Origin: Acetobacteraceae bacterium
GTDB taxonomy: Bacteria; Pseudomonadota; Alphaproteobacteria; Acetobacterales; Acetobacteraceae
Reading direction: 5' to 3'
Length of the DNA: 64,000 bases
NCBI GenBank assembly: GCA_027482245.1
Contig: JAIXWG010000031.1
Span: 1-64,000 of the forward strand
This document shows, piece by piece, positions 25,412-33,786 of the stretch. The translations under genes were made by a program, and so were the position numbers. The first letter of the stretch is position 1; every line of letters begins with the position of its first letter. Below the pieces are notes generated by a model. That model saw only the letters and a program-made list of their open reading frames with translations. It had not been told where the DNA came from and ran no database searches.

Positions 25412-25472
25412 CAAGGGCCGCCGGGCCCTTGGCGGGGAAGGGGTATCGGGGAAGGGGCTGAGCCCATTCCCC
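25412..25472. repeat. Two-hairpin dispersed repeat, copy 2
   Basis: Same order of hairpins as 189-253: CAAGGGCC... then ...CGGGGAAGGGGCTGAGCCC and ATTCCCC. The two copies differ at several paired positions while keeping the stems, which suggests the fold matters. Confidence 0.65.
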
Positions 25473-25541
25473 GGGCCACCGGCGCCACCCGCCACCGCCC
25501 TCGTCCCCACCCCCGCCCCGCCGTGCTACACGCCACCGGTC

Positions 25542-26477
25542 ATGGCGATCGATTTCCTCGGGCTGGAGGCGTTCCTGTCGATTGCGGAGCGCGGGTCGTT
25601 CCGCAAGGCGGCGGCGCATTTGAATCTGTCGCAGACGGCCTTGTCCCATCGCATCCGCAAGTTCGAGGAGGGGTTGGGCCTGCGGTTGCTGGCGCGGACC
25701 ACCAGGCAGGTGACGCTGACGCCGGCGGGGTTGGATCTGGCGTCGCGGGCGCGGGCGCCGGTGGAGGCGTTGAACACGGCGCTGTCGGAGTTGCGGGCGG
25801 GCGCCGGTTCGGCGCAGCAGAGCGTGACGATCGGCTGCCTGCCGACCATTGCCGTGCATCACGTGCCGCGCCTGCTGGCCGATTTCTCCGCCGCTCATCC
25901 GGCTGTCACGGTGAAGGTCTTCGACAATTCCGCGAGTGAGATCGCGGAGCGGGTGGCGCGGGGCGAGGCCGAGTTCGGCATCACCATCGTCTCCGCGAAC
26001 CGGTGGGACCTGGATATCGTGCCGCTGATGACGGAGGCCTTCGTCCTGGCCTGTCCCGCCGCGCATCCCTTCGCGCAGCGCCCGCACCTCGCCTGGGCGG
26101 ATCTGGAGGGCCAGCCCCTGGTGCGCGTCGCGCCGCATACCGGCAACCGCGCCCTGCTGGATGAGGCGCTGGGGGCGAGGCGGGAGGCGATGGATTGGCG
26201 CTACGAGGTCCAGCACCTCGCCACCGCCATCAGCATGGTGGAGGCCGGCATCGCGCTGGCCGTGGTGCCGCGCCTCGCGGTGGACGCCGCCGGCACCGCG
26301 GGGGTGGTGGCCGTGCCGTTGCGCGATCCGGCAGTGGTGCGCCGCCTTGGCGTCGTCTCCCGCCGCGGCGTGCCGCTCTCCCCGGCCGCGGAGGCGCTGC
26401 TCGCTTTGCTGCGGCAGCGCTTCAGGCCGGCAGGGGCGAAAGCCCTCTCCCCCCGTCGGGGGGAGAGGGTTGGGTGA
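25542..26477 (+). CDS. LysR-family transcriptional regulator
   Basis: 311 residues. The N-terminal winged helix (residues about 5-64) includes FLSIAERGSFRKAAAHLNLS and RTTRQVTLTPAG, and a periplasmic-binding-like effector domain follows. It lies upstream of, and in the same direction as, the GalB-like gene cluster, and downstream of the Rieske operon; it could control either. The last codons (from about Lys-Ala-Leu-Ser) lie inside a palindromic repeat, so the C-terminus was probably reshaped by insertion of that repeat. Confidence 0.92.
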   Translation: MAIDFLGLEAFLSIAERGSFRKAAAHLNLSQTALSHRIRKFEEGLGLRLLARTTRQVTLTPAGLDLASRARAPVEALNTALSELRAGAGSAQQSVTIGCLPTIAVHHVPRLLADFSAAHPAVTVKVFDNSASEIAERVARGEAEFGITIVSANRWDLDIVPLMTEAFVLACPAAHPFAQRPHLAWADLEGQPLVRVAPHTGNRALLDEALGARREAMDWRYEVQHLATAISMVEAGIALAVVPRLAVDAAGTAGVVAVPLRDPAVVRRLGVVSRRGVPLSPAAEALLALLRQRFRPAGAKALSPRRGERVG

Positions 26478-26485
26478 GGGGGGGC
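26439..26485. repeat. GC palindromic repeat, family A, copy 1
   Basis: AAAGCCCTCTCC... with a perfect 12-bp stem (26443-26454 and 26458-26469, loop GTC), then TTGGGTGAGGGGGG. It overlaps the 3' end of the LysR gene, whose stop lies within it. Other copies: 41926, 45866, 60474. Confidence 0.85.
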
Positions 26486-26503
26486 TCACCCAAACCGCCA
26501 CTC

Positions 26504-26572
26504 ATGCACATCCCTGCATAATCCCACCGTTCTTTCCATTTGTCGCATGACGCGCCCGGCGCCATATGGCGC
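26504..26572 (+). promoter_or_regulatory. Candidate regulatory region of the GalB-like operon
   Basis: Two dyads precede the operon: ATGCA and TGCAT spaced by six bases (26504-26519), and the 14-bp perfect palindrome GCGCCATATGGCGC (26559-26572). They lie between the LysR stop and ATG 26599, where a LysR-controlled promoter would be expected. No clear promoter hexamers were identified. Confidence 0.35.
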
Positions 26573-26598
26573 GCAATCGGCTCACCCAGGGGAAGCGC

Positions 26599-27315
26599 AT
26601 GCCCAAGACCGGATTTGTCGTCACCGCCCATCCCGGCGATTTCGTCTGGCGCGCCGGCGGCGCCATCGCCCTGCACGCGAAGCGCGGCTGGCGCGTGAAG
26701 ATTCTCTGCCTGTCCTTCGGGGAGCGGGGCGAGAGCCAGTTCGCCTGGAAGGACCCCTCCGCGACCCTCGAATCCGTGAAGGCCGCCCGCAAGGCGGAGG
26801 CCGAGGCCGCCGCCGCCGTGCTCGGCGCGGAGATCGAGTTCATGGATGCCGGCGACTACCCGCTGGTGACGACGCCCGCGATGATGGACCGCGCCATCGA
26901 CCTGTTCCGCGAATTGAACCCCGCCTGGGTGCTGACGCACTCGCTGAACGATCCCTACAACCTCGACCATCCGGAGGCCACGCGCTTCGCCCAGGCCGCG
27001 CGCATCGTGGCGCAGGCGATGGGCCACAAGCCCGGCCCCGGCTACAGCTATGCCGCGCCCCCCGTCTTCCTGTTCGAGCCGCACCAGCCCGAGCAATGCG
27101 GCTTCCAGCCCAACGTCATCCTGAACATCGACGAGGCCTGGGAGACGAAGCGCAAGGCCTTCGAATGCCTGCCGGCGCAGAAGCACCTCTGGGCGTATTA
27201 CGAGCGTGTCGCGCTGAACCGCGGCATGCAGGGCGGCCGCAACTCCGGCAAGGCGATGGTGTATGGCGAGGCCTATCAGCGCCTCTTCCCCTCCATCCTG
27301 GACGAGCTGGCGTAA
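26599..27315 (+). CDS. PIG-L family protein, GalB-like 4-oxalomesaconate hydratase candidate
   Basis: 238 residues; ATG 26599 follows AGGGGAAG. The PIG-L deacetylase signature AHPDDE is replaced by AHPGDFVWRAGG (His11, Asp14), so the deacetylase catalytic Asp is absent. The FVWRAGGAIALHA stretch, LCLSFGERGES and HSLNDPYNLDHPEA resemble GalB, the zinc hydratase of gallate/protocatechuate 4,5-cleavage in Pseudomonas. It would hydrate 4-carboxy-2-hydroxymuconate/4-oxalomesaconate. A LigI-like lactonase in the same operon supports this. The identification is from memory of the family and needs an alignment. Confidence 0.78.
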   Translation: MPKTGFVVTAHPGDFVWRAGGAIALHAKRGWRVKILCLSFGERGESQFAWKDPSATLESVKAARKAEAEAAAAVLGAEIEFMDAGDYPLVTTPAMMDRAIDLFRELNPAWVLTHSLNDPYNLDHPEATRFAQAARIVAQAMGHKPGPGYSYAAPPVFLFEPHQPEQCGFQPNVILNIDEAWETKRKAFECLPAQKHLWAYYERVALNRGMQGGRNSGKAMVYGEAYQRLFPSILDELA

Positions 27316-27320
27316 GCATC

Positions 27321-28166
27321 GTGCAGGAACTGCAGGGCTGGGTGGGCCGCGCGCGGGAGGTGGCGGACAAGATGTCCGCCCCCGCCGCGCGGCGCATGGC
27401 CGCGATGCTGGACCAGGCGGCGCCGGATCTCTCGCCCGGTGCCGCGGTGCCTCCGTTCTGGCTCGCGATCCTCTTCGACGATGCGCAGCCCCAGTCGCGC
27501 CTCGGCGCCGATGGTCATCCGGAGAAGGGGGAGTTCCTGCCGCCGGTGCCGCTGCCGCGGCGTATGCTGGCGGGGCGGCGGCTCCGCTACCTGGCGCCGC
27601 TGTGCATCGGCCAGGCGCTGACGCGCAGGTCGGAAATCACTGCCATCACGCCGAAGGAAGGCCGCAGCGGGAAACTCTGCTTCGTCACCGTCCTGCACAC
27701 CGTCACCGGCCCCGATGGCGTGGTGGCAACCGAGGAACAGGACATCGCCTACCGCGAAGCCTCGACCGGTGCCGCCACCGCGAAGCCTGAGGCGCCCACG
27801 CCGAAGCCCGAGGCCGCCTGGCGCGTCCCCTTCACGCCCGATCCCGTGCTGCTCTTCCGCTACTCCGCCCTCTGCTACAACGGCCATCGCATCCACTACG
27901 ACGTGGATTATGCCCGCGACGCGGAAGGCTATCCCGGCCTGGTCGTGAATGGCGGCCTCAGCACGACCATGCTGCTCGACGCCGCGATGAAGCAGGCGCC
28001 CGGTGCGACGCTGCACGCCGCCGATATCCGCACCATGCGGCCGCTGACCTGCAACCGCCCCGCGACGCTCTGCGGCACGGCGCCTGATGATCAGGGCAAC
28101 CGCACCCTCTGGGTCGTGGACGACACCGGCGCCATGGCGCTGCGCATCCAGGCGAGGATTTCGTAA
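27321..28166 (+). CDS. FAS1-like dehydratase / MaoC-type acyl-CoA hydratase
   Basis: 281 residues starting at GTG 27321, five bases after the previous stop; an ATG at 27372 is an alternative. Two hot-dog halves are seen. The N-terminal half contains LPRRMLAGRRLRYL and LRRSEIT-type segments. The C-terminal half contains the MaoC-like FRYSALCYNGHRIHYDVDYA, with a hydratase His/Asp region. It resembles mesaconyl-CoA or itaconyl-CoA hydratases. The adjacent class III CoA-transferase fits a CoA-ester route for a dicarboxylic acid. Confidence 0.83.
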   Translation: MQELQGWVGRAREVADKMSAPAARRMAAMLDQAAPDLSPGAAVPPFWLAILFDDAQPQSRLGADGHPEKGEFLPPVPLPRRMLAGRRLRYLAPLCIGQALTRRSEITAITPKEGRSGKLCFVTVLHTVTGPDGVVATEEQDIAYREASTGAATAKPEAPTPKPEAAWRVPFTPDPVLLFRYSALCYNGHRIHYDVDYARDAEGYPGLVVNGGLSTTMLLDAAMKQAPGATLHAADIRTMRPLTCNRPATLCGTAPDDQGNRTLWVVDDTGAMALRIQARIS

Positions 28167-28167
28167 C

Positions 28168-29361
28168 GTGGCAGGCCCGCTCGAAGGACTTCGCGTCCTC
28201 GATCTTTCCTCGGTGGTCGTCGGCCCCGTCTGCACCGGCGTGCTGGCGGAGCAGGGCGCGGAGATCATCAAGCTCGAAAGCCCGGAAGGCGATCTGCTGC
28301 GCAAGCTCGGCGGCAAGGGGCGGACGCCGGGCATGGCCGGGAAGTTCCTCAACTTCAACCGCGGCAAGCGGTCCATCTGCCTCGACCTCAAGCACCCCCG
28401 CGCGAAGGACGTGCTGCGCCGCATCGCGCTGCGCTGCGACATCCTGGTGACGAATATCCGCCCCGACGCGCAGAAGCGCCTCGGCGTCGATGCGGCCAGC
28501 ATGGCGGAAGCGGCGCCGCGCCTGATCCACTGCTCGATCGTCGGCTTCGGCACCGATGGCCCCTACGCGGGAAAACCCGCCTACGACACGGTCATCCAGG
28601 GCGTCTCCGGCGTCGCCGGCTGCTTCGAGGCCAGCACCGGCGAGCCGCGCTACGTCCCCATGCTCGTCGCCGACCATGTCTGCGGATTGATCGCCGCCCA
28701 GCAGATCGGCTTCGCGCTCTACCGGCGGGAGAAGACGGGCAGGGGCGAAAGCCTCGAGATCCCGATGTTCGAGAACATGGCGGGCTTCGTGCTGCAGGAA
28801 CACCTCGGCGCCATGTCCTTCCGCCCCGCGCTCGGCGTGCCCGGCGACCTCCGCGTGCTGAGCCCGGAGGCACGGCCGCTCAAGACGCAGGACGGCTACA
28901 TCTGCGTCTCCGCCAATACCGATGCGCAGGCGCATGGCTTCTTCGACGCGATCGGCCGGCCGGAGCTCAAGACCGATCCGCGCTTCGCCACGGTCACCGC
29001 GCGCACCGCGAACACCAAGGACTACTTCGCGCTGCGCGCCACCGCGCTGACGGGCAAGCCGACATCGGAGTGGCTCGACCTCTTCACGCGCTACGACGTG
29101 CCCGCCATGCCCTACAACACCATCGAGAGCCTGCTGACCGATCCCCATCTGCGCGCCACGGGCATGGTGCGGGAGGAGGAGCACCCGACCGAGGGCCCGA
29201 CCTTCGCGATCGGCGCGCCCAACAAGCTCTCCGGCGGCATGGCCGCGCCGCTGCCGGCGGCGCCCCGCCTCGGCGCCGATGGCCCCGCCATCCTGGAAGC
29301 CGCGGGCTTTTCGGCTGATGAGATCAAGGAACTCGCGCAGCACGGCGCGCTGAAAACATAA
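28168..29361 (+). CDS. Family III CoA-transferase (CaiB/BaiF)
   Basis: 397 residues with GTG start two bases after the previous stop. It has the family N-terminus LEGLRVLDLSSVVVGPVCT, NRGKRSICLDLK, and the region PAYDTVIQGVSGVAG. The nucleophilic Asp expected after the GxGP-type segment is plausibly the one in KPAYDTVIQ. It moves CoA between carboxylic acids. With the neighbouring hydratase it may activate mesaconate, citramalate or similar acids; no matching lyase gene is present. Confidence 0.9.
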   Translation: MAGPLEGLRVLDLSSVVVGPVCTGVLAEQGAEIIKLESPEGDLLRKLGGKGRTPGMAGKFLNFNRGKRSICLDLKHPRAKDVLRRIALRCDILVTNIRPDAQKRLGVDAASMAEAAPRLIHCSIVGFGTDGPYAGKPAYDTVIQGVSGVAGCFEASTGEPRYVPMLVADHVCGLIAAQQIGFALYRREKTGRGESLEIPMFENMAGFVLQEHLGAMSFRPALGVPGDLRVLSPEARPLKTQDGYICVSANTDAQAHGFFDAIGRPELKTDPRFATVTARTANTKDYFALRATALTGKPTSEWLDLFTRYDVPAMPYNTIESLLTDPHLRATGMVREEEHPTEGPTFAIGAPNKLSGGMAAPLPAAPRLGADGPAILEAAGFSADEIKELAQHGALKT

Positions 29362-29374
29362 CGGGAGAAACACC

Positions 29375-30349
29375 ATGAATCGCCGCACGCTTCTCACCGC
29401 CGCCACCGCGCTGGTCGCGGCACCACGCCTCGTGGTCGCGCAGGGCACCTGGCCGGACCGCCCCGTCCGCGTCATCGTCCCCTTCACGCCGGGCGGCAGC
29501 ACGGACATCCTGGCCCGCGCCATCGCGGCGGAGCTGCAGGAGGTGTTCAGCCAGCCCTTCGTGATCGAGAACAGGGGCGGCGCCGGCGGCACGGTGGGGT
29601 CGGAAGTCGTGGCCCGCTCGGCCCCCGATGGCTACACCATCATGATGGGCCATATCGGCACGCTGGCCGTGAATCCTTCGCTCTACCGCAACCTCAGCTT
29701 CGATCCCGTCACCGCCTTCGCGCCCATCGGGCTGATGGCGATCGTGCCGAACGTGCTGGTCGTGAACCCGCGCAAGGTCGCCGCCAACAACGTGCAGGAA
29801 CTGATCGCGCTGGCCAAGCGCCGGCCCGGTACGCTCACCTACGGCTCCGGCGGCAACGGCTCCGCCGCGCATACCGCCATGGTCGCCTTCTGCCAGGCGA
29901 CGGGGACGGAGATGGAGCACGTTCCCTATCGCGGCACGGGTCCGATGATGAACGACCTGATCGGCGGCACCATCGACCTGACGCTGACGGGCGGCCCCGC
30001 GGCCCTGCCGGCGGCGCGCAGCAACCTGGTGAAGGCGCTCGGCGTCTCCTCGCTGCGGCGCCTGTCTTCCGCGCAGGACATCCCGACCATCGCGGAACAG
30101 GGCGTGCCCGGCTTCGACGCGACGCAGTGGTATGGCCTGGTCGCGCCCGCCGGCACGCCGCGGCCGATCATCGACCGGATCAACGAGGCGCAGACCCGCA
30201 TCCTGAACGGCCCGCGCCTGCGGCCGCGGCTGGAGGCCGAGGGCGCCGACGCCGCGCCCGGCACGCCGGAGGAGTATCGCGACCTGATCGCCCGCGAGCG
30301 CACCCGCTGGGGCGAGCTGATCCGCGCGACGAACATGCGGCCTGACTGA
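29375..30349 (+). CDS. TctC/Bug-family solute-binding protein
   Basis: 324 residues, signal peptide beginning MNRRTLLTAATALVAA. Family motifs are PGGSTDILAR and VIENRGGAGG. It is a close paralogue of the protein at 9867 (shared DGYTIM.GHIGTL.VNPSLY block). It sits 13 bases after the CoA-transferase, inside the aromatic-acid operon. Confidence 0.92.
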   Translation: MNRRTLLTAATALVAAPRLVVAQGTWPDRPVRVIVPFTPGGSTDILARAIAAELQEVFSQPFVIENRGGAGGTVGSEVVARSAPDGYTIMMGHIGTLAVNPSLYRNLSFDPVTAFAPIGLMAIVPNVLVVNPRKVAANNVQELIALAKRRPGTLTYGSGGNGSAAHTAMVAFCQATGTEMEHVPYRGTGPMMNDLIGGTIDLTLTGGPAALPAARSNLVKALGVSSLRRLSSAQDIPTIAEQGVPGFDATQWYGLVAPAGTPRPIIDRINEAQTRILNGPRLRPRLEAEGADAAPGTPEEYRDLIARERTRWGELIRATNMRPD

Positions 30350-30375
30350 AGAAGAAACACAGGGAGAGCGACCAC

Positions 30376-31335
30376 ATGACCCTCATCACCCGCCGCGGCG
30401 GCGCGCTGCTCGGCGCCGCCGCGCTCGCCGCGTCCGCGCTGCCTCGCGGCGCGCAGGCGCAGCCCGCGCCGCTGACCAATCCCGGCTTCCACCGCTTCAA
30501 GATCGGCAGCTTCACCGTCACGACGCTGTTCGACGGCACCGCGCGGCTGACGCTCGATGGCTTTGTGGGCAACGCCCCCATCGCGGAGGTCCAGGCCGTG
30601 CTGGCGGAGAGCTTCCTGCCGACCGACCACTACCTCACCCCCTACACCGTCACGGTGGTGGAGACGGGCAGCGCCACCGTGATGTTCGACGCCGGCACCG
30701 GCGGCCAGCTCTCCCCCCAGGCCGGGCGCATGGCGGCCAACATGGCGGCGGCGGGCCTCGACCCCGCGCGCATCACCCATGTCGTCTTCACGCATTTCCA
30801 CGGCGACCACATCACGGGGCTGACCACCGCGCAGAACCAGGCGGTCTTCCCGAATGCGGAGATCGTCGTCCCCGCCGCCGAATGGCGCTTCTGGACCGAT
30901 GCCTCCAACGAGGGCCCCGCGCCCGCCCGTCAGAAGCCCAATTTCGCGAATACCGCGCGCCGCTTCGGCCCCTACCAGGGGAAGATCAGGCAGGTGCAGG
31001 ACGGGCAGGAGGCCGTGCCCGGCATCCGCGCCGTCTCCGCCTTCGGCCATTCGCCGGGCCATACCTGCTGGCATGTCAGCGACGGCGCCGCGCAGCTGAT
31101 GGTGCTGGGCGACATCACGCATCGCCCGGAACTCTTCGCCCGTCGCCCCGAACTCCAGGTGATGTTCGACTTCGACCCCACCACGGCGGTCGAGACGCGC
31201 AAGCGCATGCTGGATCGCGTGGCGACGGACCGCATCCACGTCACGGGCTACCATTTCCCCTTCCCCGCGCATGGCTTCATCGCGAAAGACGGCGCCGGCT
31301 TCCGCTACGTCCCCGCCGATTGGAGTGCCGCATGA
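30376..31335 (+). CDS. Exported MBL-fold metallo-hydrolase
   Basis: 319 residues with a signal peptide (ITRRGGALLGAAALAAS) including twin arginine. The metallo-beta-lactamase metal motif is THFHGDHITG, with further ligands in GHSPGHTCWH and LGDITHRPE, and YHFPFPAHG near the C-terminus. It is likely a periplasmic hydrolase such as a lactonase or esterase. Its stop overlaps the next start (ATGA). The substrate is unknown; opening of a lactone or ester entering the pathway is possible. Confidence 0.88.
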   Translation: MTLITRRGGALLGAAALAASALPRGAQAQPAPLTNPGFHRFKIGSFTVTTLFDGTARLTLDGFVGNAPIAEVQAVLAESFLPTDHYLTPYTVTVVETGSATVMFDAGTGGQLSPQAGRMAANMAAAGLDPARITHVVFTHFHGDHITGLTTAQNQAVFPNAEIVVPAAEWRFWTDASNEGPAPARQKPNFANTARRFGPYQGKIRQVQDGQEAVPGIRAVSAFGHSPGHTCWHVSDGAAQLMVLGDITHRPELFARRPELQVMFDFDPTTAVETRKRMLDRVATDRIHVTGYHFPFPAHGFIAKDGAGFRYVPADWSAA

Positions 31336-32300
31336 TGCGCCGTCGCCTCCTGCTGGGCGCCGCGCTCGCGCTGCCCGCGCTCTCCGCCCGCGCGCAGGCC
31401 GCCTGGCGGCCCGACCGCCACATCCGCATGGTCGTGCCCTTCGCCGCCGGCGGCGTCGCGGACCTCACCGCGCGGGCCGTGGCGCAGCGCATCGCGGAAC
31501 GGCTCGGCCAGCCCGTGGTGATCGATAACCGCCCCGGCGCGGGCGGCATCGTCGCCGGCCAGGCGCTGATGGGCGCGCCCGCCGATGGGCACACGCTGCT
31601 CGTCGCCTCCAACGGCACCGCGATCAGCCGCGCGCTGTTCCGCCAGCTTCCCTTCGATCCGCTGCGGGACTTCGCGCCGGTGGTGACCATGGGCGCCTTC
31701 CCGATCGCCGTGGTGAACGCGCCCAATTCGCCGGACGCCACCATCGCGGCGCTGCTCACGCGGCTCCGCGCCAATCCCGGCCGGCTCAACATCGGCACGA
31801 TCAGCGCGGGCAGCACGCAGAAACTCTCGGCGGAGCTGTTCAAGATCCGCACCAACACGCGCTTCGAGACCATCGCCTTCCCCGCCACGCCCCAGCTGAT
31901 GACGGCGCTGCTGCGCGGCGACATCGATGCGGCCTTCGAGATCACGGGCCCCATCGCGGGCCAGGTGACCTCCGGCGCCGTGCGCGTGCTGGCGACGACG
32001 GCCGCGACGCGCGCGCCGACGCTGCCCGACGTGCCGACGCTGACGGAAGCCGGCGTGCCCGACTATGACGTCGCCAGCTGGAACGCGATCGTCGCGCGCA
32101 CCGGCACGCCGGCGGAGGCGATCGCCGCCATCAACGCCGCGGTGAATGAGGCGCTGGCCAGCGGCGACCTCCGCCAGGCGCTGACCCAGGTCGGCGTGGA
32201 GCCGCGCGGCGGCACCGTCCAGGCCATGGGCCAGCTGCTGGCGGCGGACACCGCGCGCTGGGCCGAAGTGATCGAGAAGGCAGGAATCGAACGCCAGTGA
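31332..32300 (+). CDS. TctC/Bug-family solute-binding protein
   Basis: 322 residues; signal peptide starts MMRRRLLLGAALALPAL. Family motifs are PFAAGGVADLTAR and VIDNRPGAGG, the latter with Asp in place of the usual Glu. It is translationally coupled on both sides: ATGA with the MBL gene and GTGA with the LigI-like gene. This tight coupling suggests its ligand is the substrate of that operon. Confidence 0.92.
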   Translation: MMRRRLLLGAALALPALSARAQAAWRPDRHIRMVVPFAAGGVADLTARAVAQRIAERLGQPVVIDNRPGAGGIVAGQALMGAPADGHTLLVASNGTAISRALFRQLPFDPLRDFAPVVTMGAFPIAVVNAPNSPDATIAALLTRLRANPGRLNIGTISAGSTQKLSAELFKIRTNTRFETIAFPATPQLMTALLRGDIDAAFEITGPIAGQVTSGAVRVLATTAATRAPTLPDVPTLTEAGVPDYDVASWNAIVARTGTPAEAIAAINAAVNEALASGDLRQALTQVGVEPRGGTVQAMGQLLAADTARWAEVIEKAGIERQ

Positions 32301-33178
32301 CCCAACGTGTGATCCCGACCTGCAAGGGCCCGGACCCGGATACCCGCAAGCCGCGCCTGGTCCTGCCGCCCGGCGCCGTCGACGCCCATTGCCACGTCTT
32401 CGGCCCCGGCGCCGTCTTCCCCTATGCGGAGGACCGCGCCTACACGCCGCCCGATGCGCCCTATGAGGGGCTGGTCGCGCTGCACCGGACGCTCGGCGTC
32501 TCTCGCGCCGTGATCGTCCATGCCTCCTGCCACGGCAGCGACATGACGGTGACGCTGGACGGCATCGCCCGGTCGAATGGCGCCATGAAGGGCGTGGCGG
32601 TGGTGGACCCCGGCGTCACGGATGCGGAGCTGGAGCGCCTCGATGCCGGCGGCATCCGCGGCGTGCGATTCAACTTCGTGAAGCATCTCGGCGGCATGCC
32701 GGACATGGCGTTCTTCCAGCGCGTGCTGGCGCAGGTGGAGCCGATGGGCTGGCACGTCGTGCTGCACCTGGATGCGCAGGACATCGTGCCGCTGGCGCCG
32801 GTGATCTCCGCCATCCGCGTGCCCTTCGTCATAGACCATATGGGCCGGGTGAAGGCGAAGGATGGCGTCGGCCAGCCCGCCTTCCTGCAGCTGCTGGAGC
32901 TGATGAAGAACCCGCTGGCCTGGGTGAAGATCTGCGGCTCCGAACGGGTCTCCTCTGCCGGCGCGCCCTTCACCGATGCCGTGCCCTTCGCCCAGGCGCT
33001 GCTGGCCGCGGCGCCGGATCGCTGCCTCTGGGGCACGGACTGGCCGCATCCGAACATCGCGGGCGACATGCCGAATGACGGCGACCTGGTCGATCTGCTC
33101 GGCGCCATGACGGACGACGCCGACCTCATCAGGCGCGTGACCGTCGACAACCCCGAACGCCTCTACTGGGCGCGCTGA
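32297..33178 (+). CDS. Amidohydrolase, LigI-like 2-pyrone-4,6-dicarboxylate lactonase
   Basis: 293 residues, GTG start overlapping the TctC stop. TIM-barrel amidohydrolase 2 family: PGAVDAHCHVFGPG (first metal/His motif), VIDHMGRVKA and the final LWGTDWPHPN. These are typical of LigI, which hydrolyses 2-pyrone-4,6-dicarboxylate to 4-oxalomesaconate in protocatechuate and syringate 4,5-cleavage. The GalB-like hydratase in the same operon would use that product, which strengthens both calls. Confidence 0.85.
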   Translation: MTQRVIPTCKGPDPDTRKPRLVLPPGAVDAHCHVFGPGAVFPYAEDRAYTPPDAPYEGLVALHRTLGVSRAVIVHASCHGSDMTVTLDGIARSNGAMKGVAVVDPGVTDAELERLDAGGIRGVRFNFVKHLGGMPDMAFFQRVLAQVEPMGWHVVLHLDAQDIVPLAPVISAIRVPFVIDHMGRVKAKDGVGQPAFLQLLELMKNPLAWVKICGSERVSSAGAPFTDAVPFAQALLAAAPDRCLWGTDWPHPNIAGDMPNDGDLVDLLGAMTDDADLIRRVTVDNPERLYWAR

Positions 33179-33186
33179 CCCGCTCT

Positions 33187-33212
33187 CCCTCCCCCGCAAG
33201 CGCGGGGGAGGG
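33187..33212. repeat. GC palindromic repeat, family B, copy 2
   Basis: CCCTCCCCCGC and GCGGGGGAGGG with loop AAGC: same stem as the other family B copies but inverted loop. It lies between the convergent LigI-like and TspO genes. Confidence 0.8.
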
Positions 33213-33222
33213 GGCAGGGGCT

Positions 33223-33738
33223 CTACCTGACCCGCTGCCCCATCGACCCCGCCTCGGCCCATTTCATCACGGGGTGCGGCCCCGGGTTCAGCCGCCAGAT
33301 CGTCGCGTTCAGCACCACGGCGAAGCTCACCCAGACCAGGTAGGGCACCATCAGCCAGGCGGCGAGCTGCGACACCGGCCAGAACAGGATGATGCAGGCC
33401 AGGATCGAGGCCCAGAGCAGCACGGCCTCCGCCAGCGCCATCCCCAGCCAGCGGATGCCGAAGAAGATCATGGACCAGGCGGCGTTCAGCACCAGCTGCA
33501 CGCCCCAGACGACCAGCGCCGTGCCGATCCCCTCCACCCGCCACACCAGCCAGCCGGCCGTGGCGATCATCAGATAGAGGATCGACCACGCCACCGGGAA
33601 CAGCCAGTCCGGCGGGTTCCAGGACGGCTTGCGCAGCCCCCGGTACCACTCGCCAGGGGTGAAGATGGCGCCCGTGGAGGCCGCCGCGAAACAGGCTGCA
33701 AGGCACCCGACGGCGCCGAGGATGATGATCCAGTCCAT
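33223..33738 (-). CDS. TspO/MBR-family membrane protein
   Basis: 171 residues, five hydrophobic segments. Characteristic Trp/Pro-rich blocks are GEWYRGLRKPSWNPPDWLFP, AWSILYLMIATAGW and LNAAWSMIFFGIRW. The ATG at 33738 begins the first membrane segment; the frame is open upstream to 33774. The family binds tetrapyrroles and acts in stress or porphyrin handling. It is unrelated in function to the flanking catabolic genes. Confidence 0.92.
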   Translation of the reverse strand: MDWIIILGAVGCLAACFAAASTGAIFTPGEWYRGLRKPSWNPPDWLFPVAWSILYLMIATAGWLVWRVEGIGTALVVWGVQLVLNAAWSMIFFGIRWLGMALAEAVLLWASILACIILFWPVSQLAAWLMVPYLVWVSFAVVLNATIWRLNPGPHPVMKWAEAGSMGQRVR

Positions 33739-33786
33739 GCGCGGGACATGGGCGCATGCCGCGCCCCTGTCCACCGCAATCGCGGG

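Larger units (their letters stand above)
25221..25541. other. Intergenic region packed with hairpins
   Basis: About 320 bases without a credible gene. In order: an 11-bp hairpin (25249-25277), a 9-bp hairpin CCAGGGTCC/GGACCCTGG (25290-25311), the 22-bp inverted repeat at 25323-25399, a 9-bp hairpin CCAAGGGCC/GGCCCTTGG (25411-25432) and a GGGGAAGGGG hairpin up to 25472. The start of the LysR gene follows. The dense dyads separate two transcription units and probably act on transcript ends or nucleoid proteins. Confidence 0.7.

Noticed and set aside
25243..25536. Short frames on both strands in the hairpin-rich intergenic region
   Set aside because: They are produced by the inverted repeats themselves, which encode similar peptides on both strands, and have no plausible start signals.
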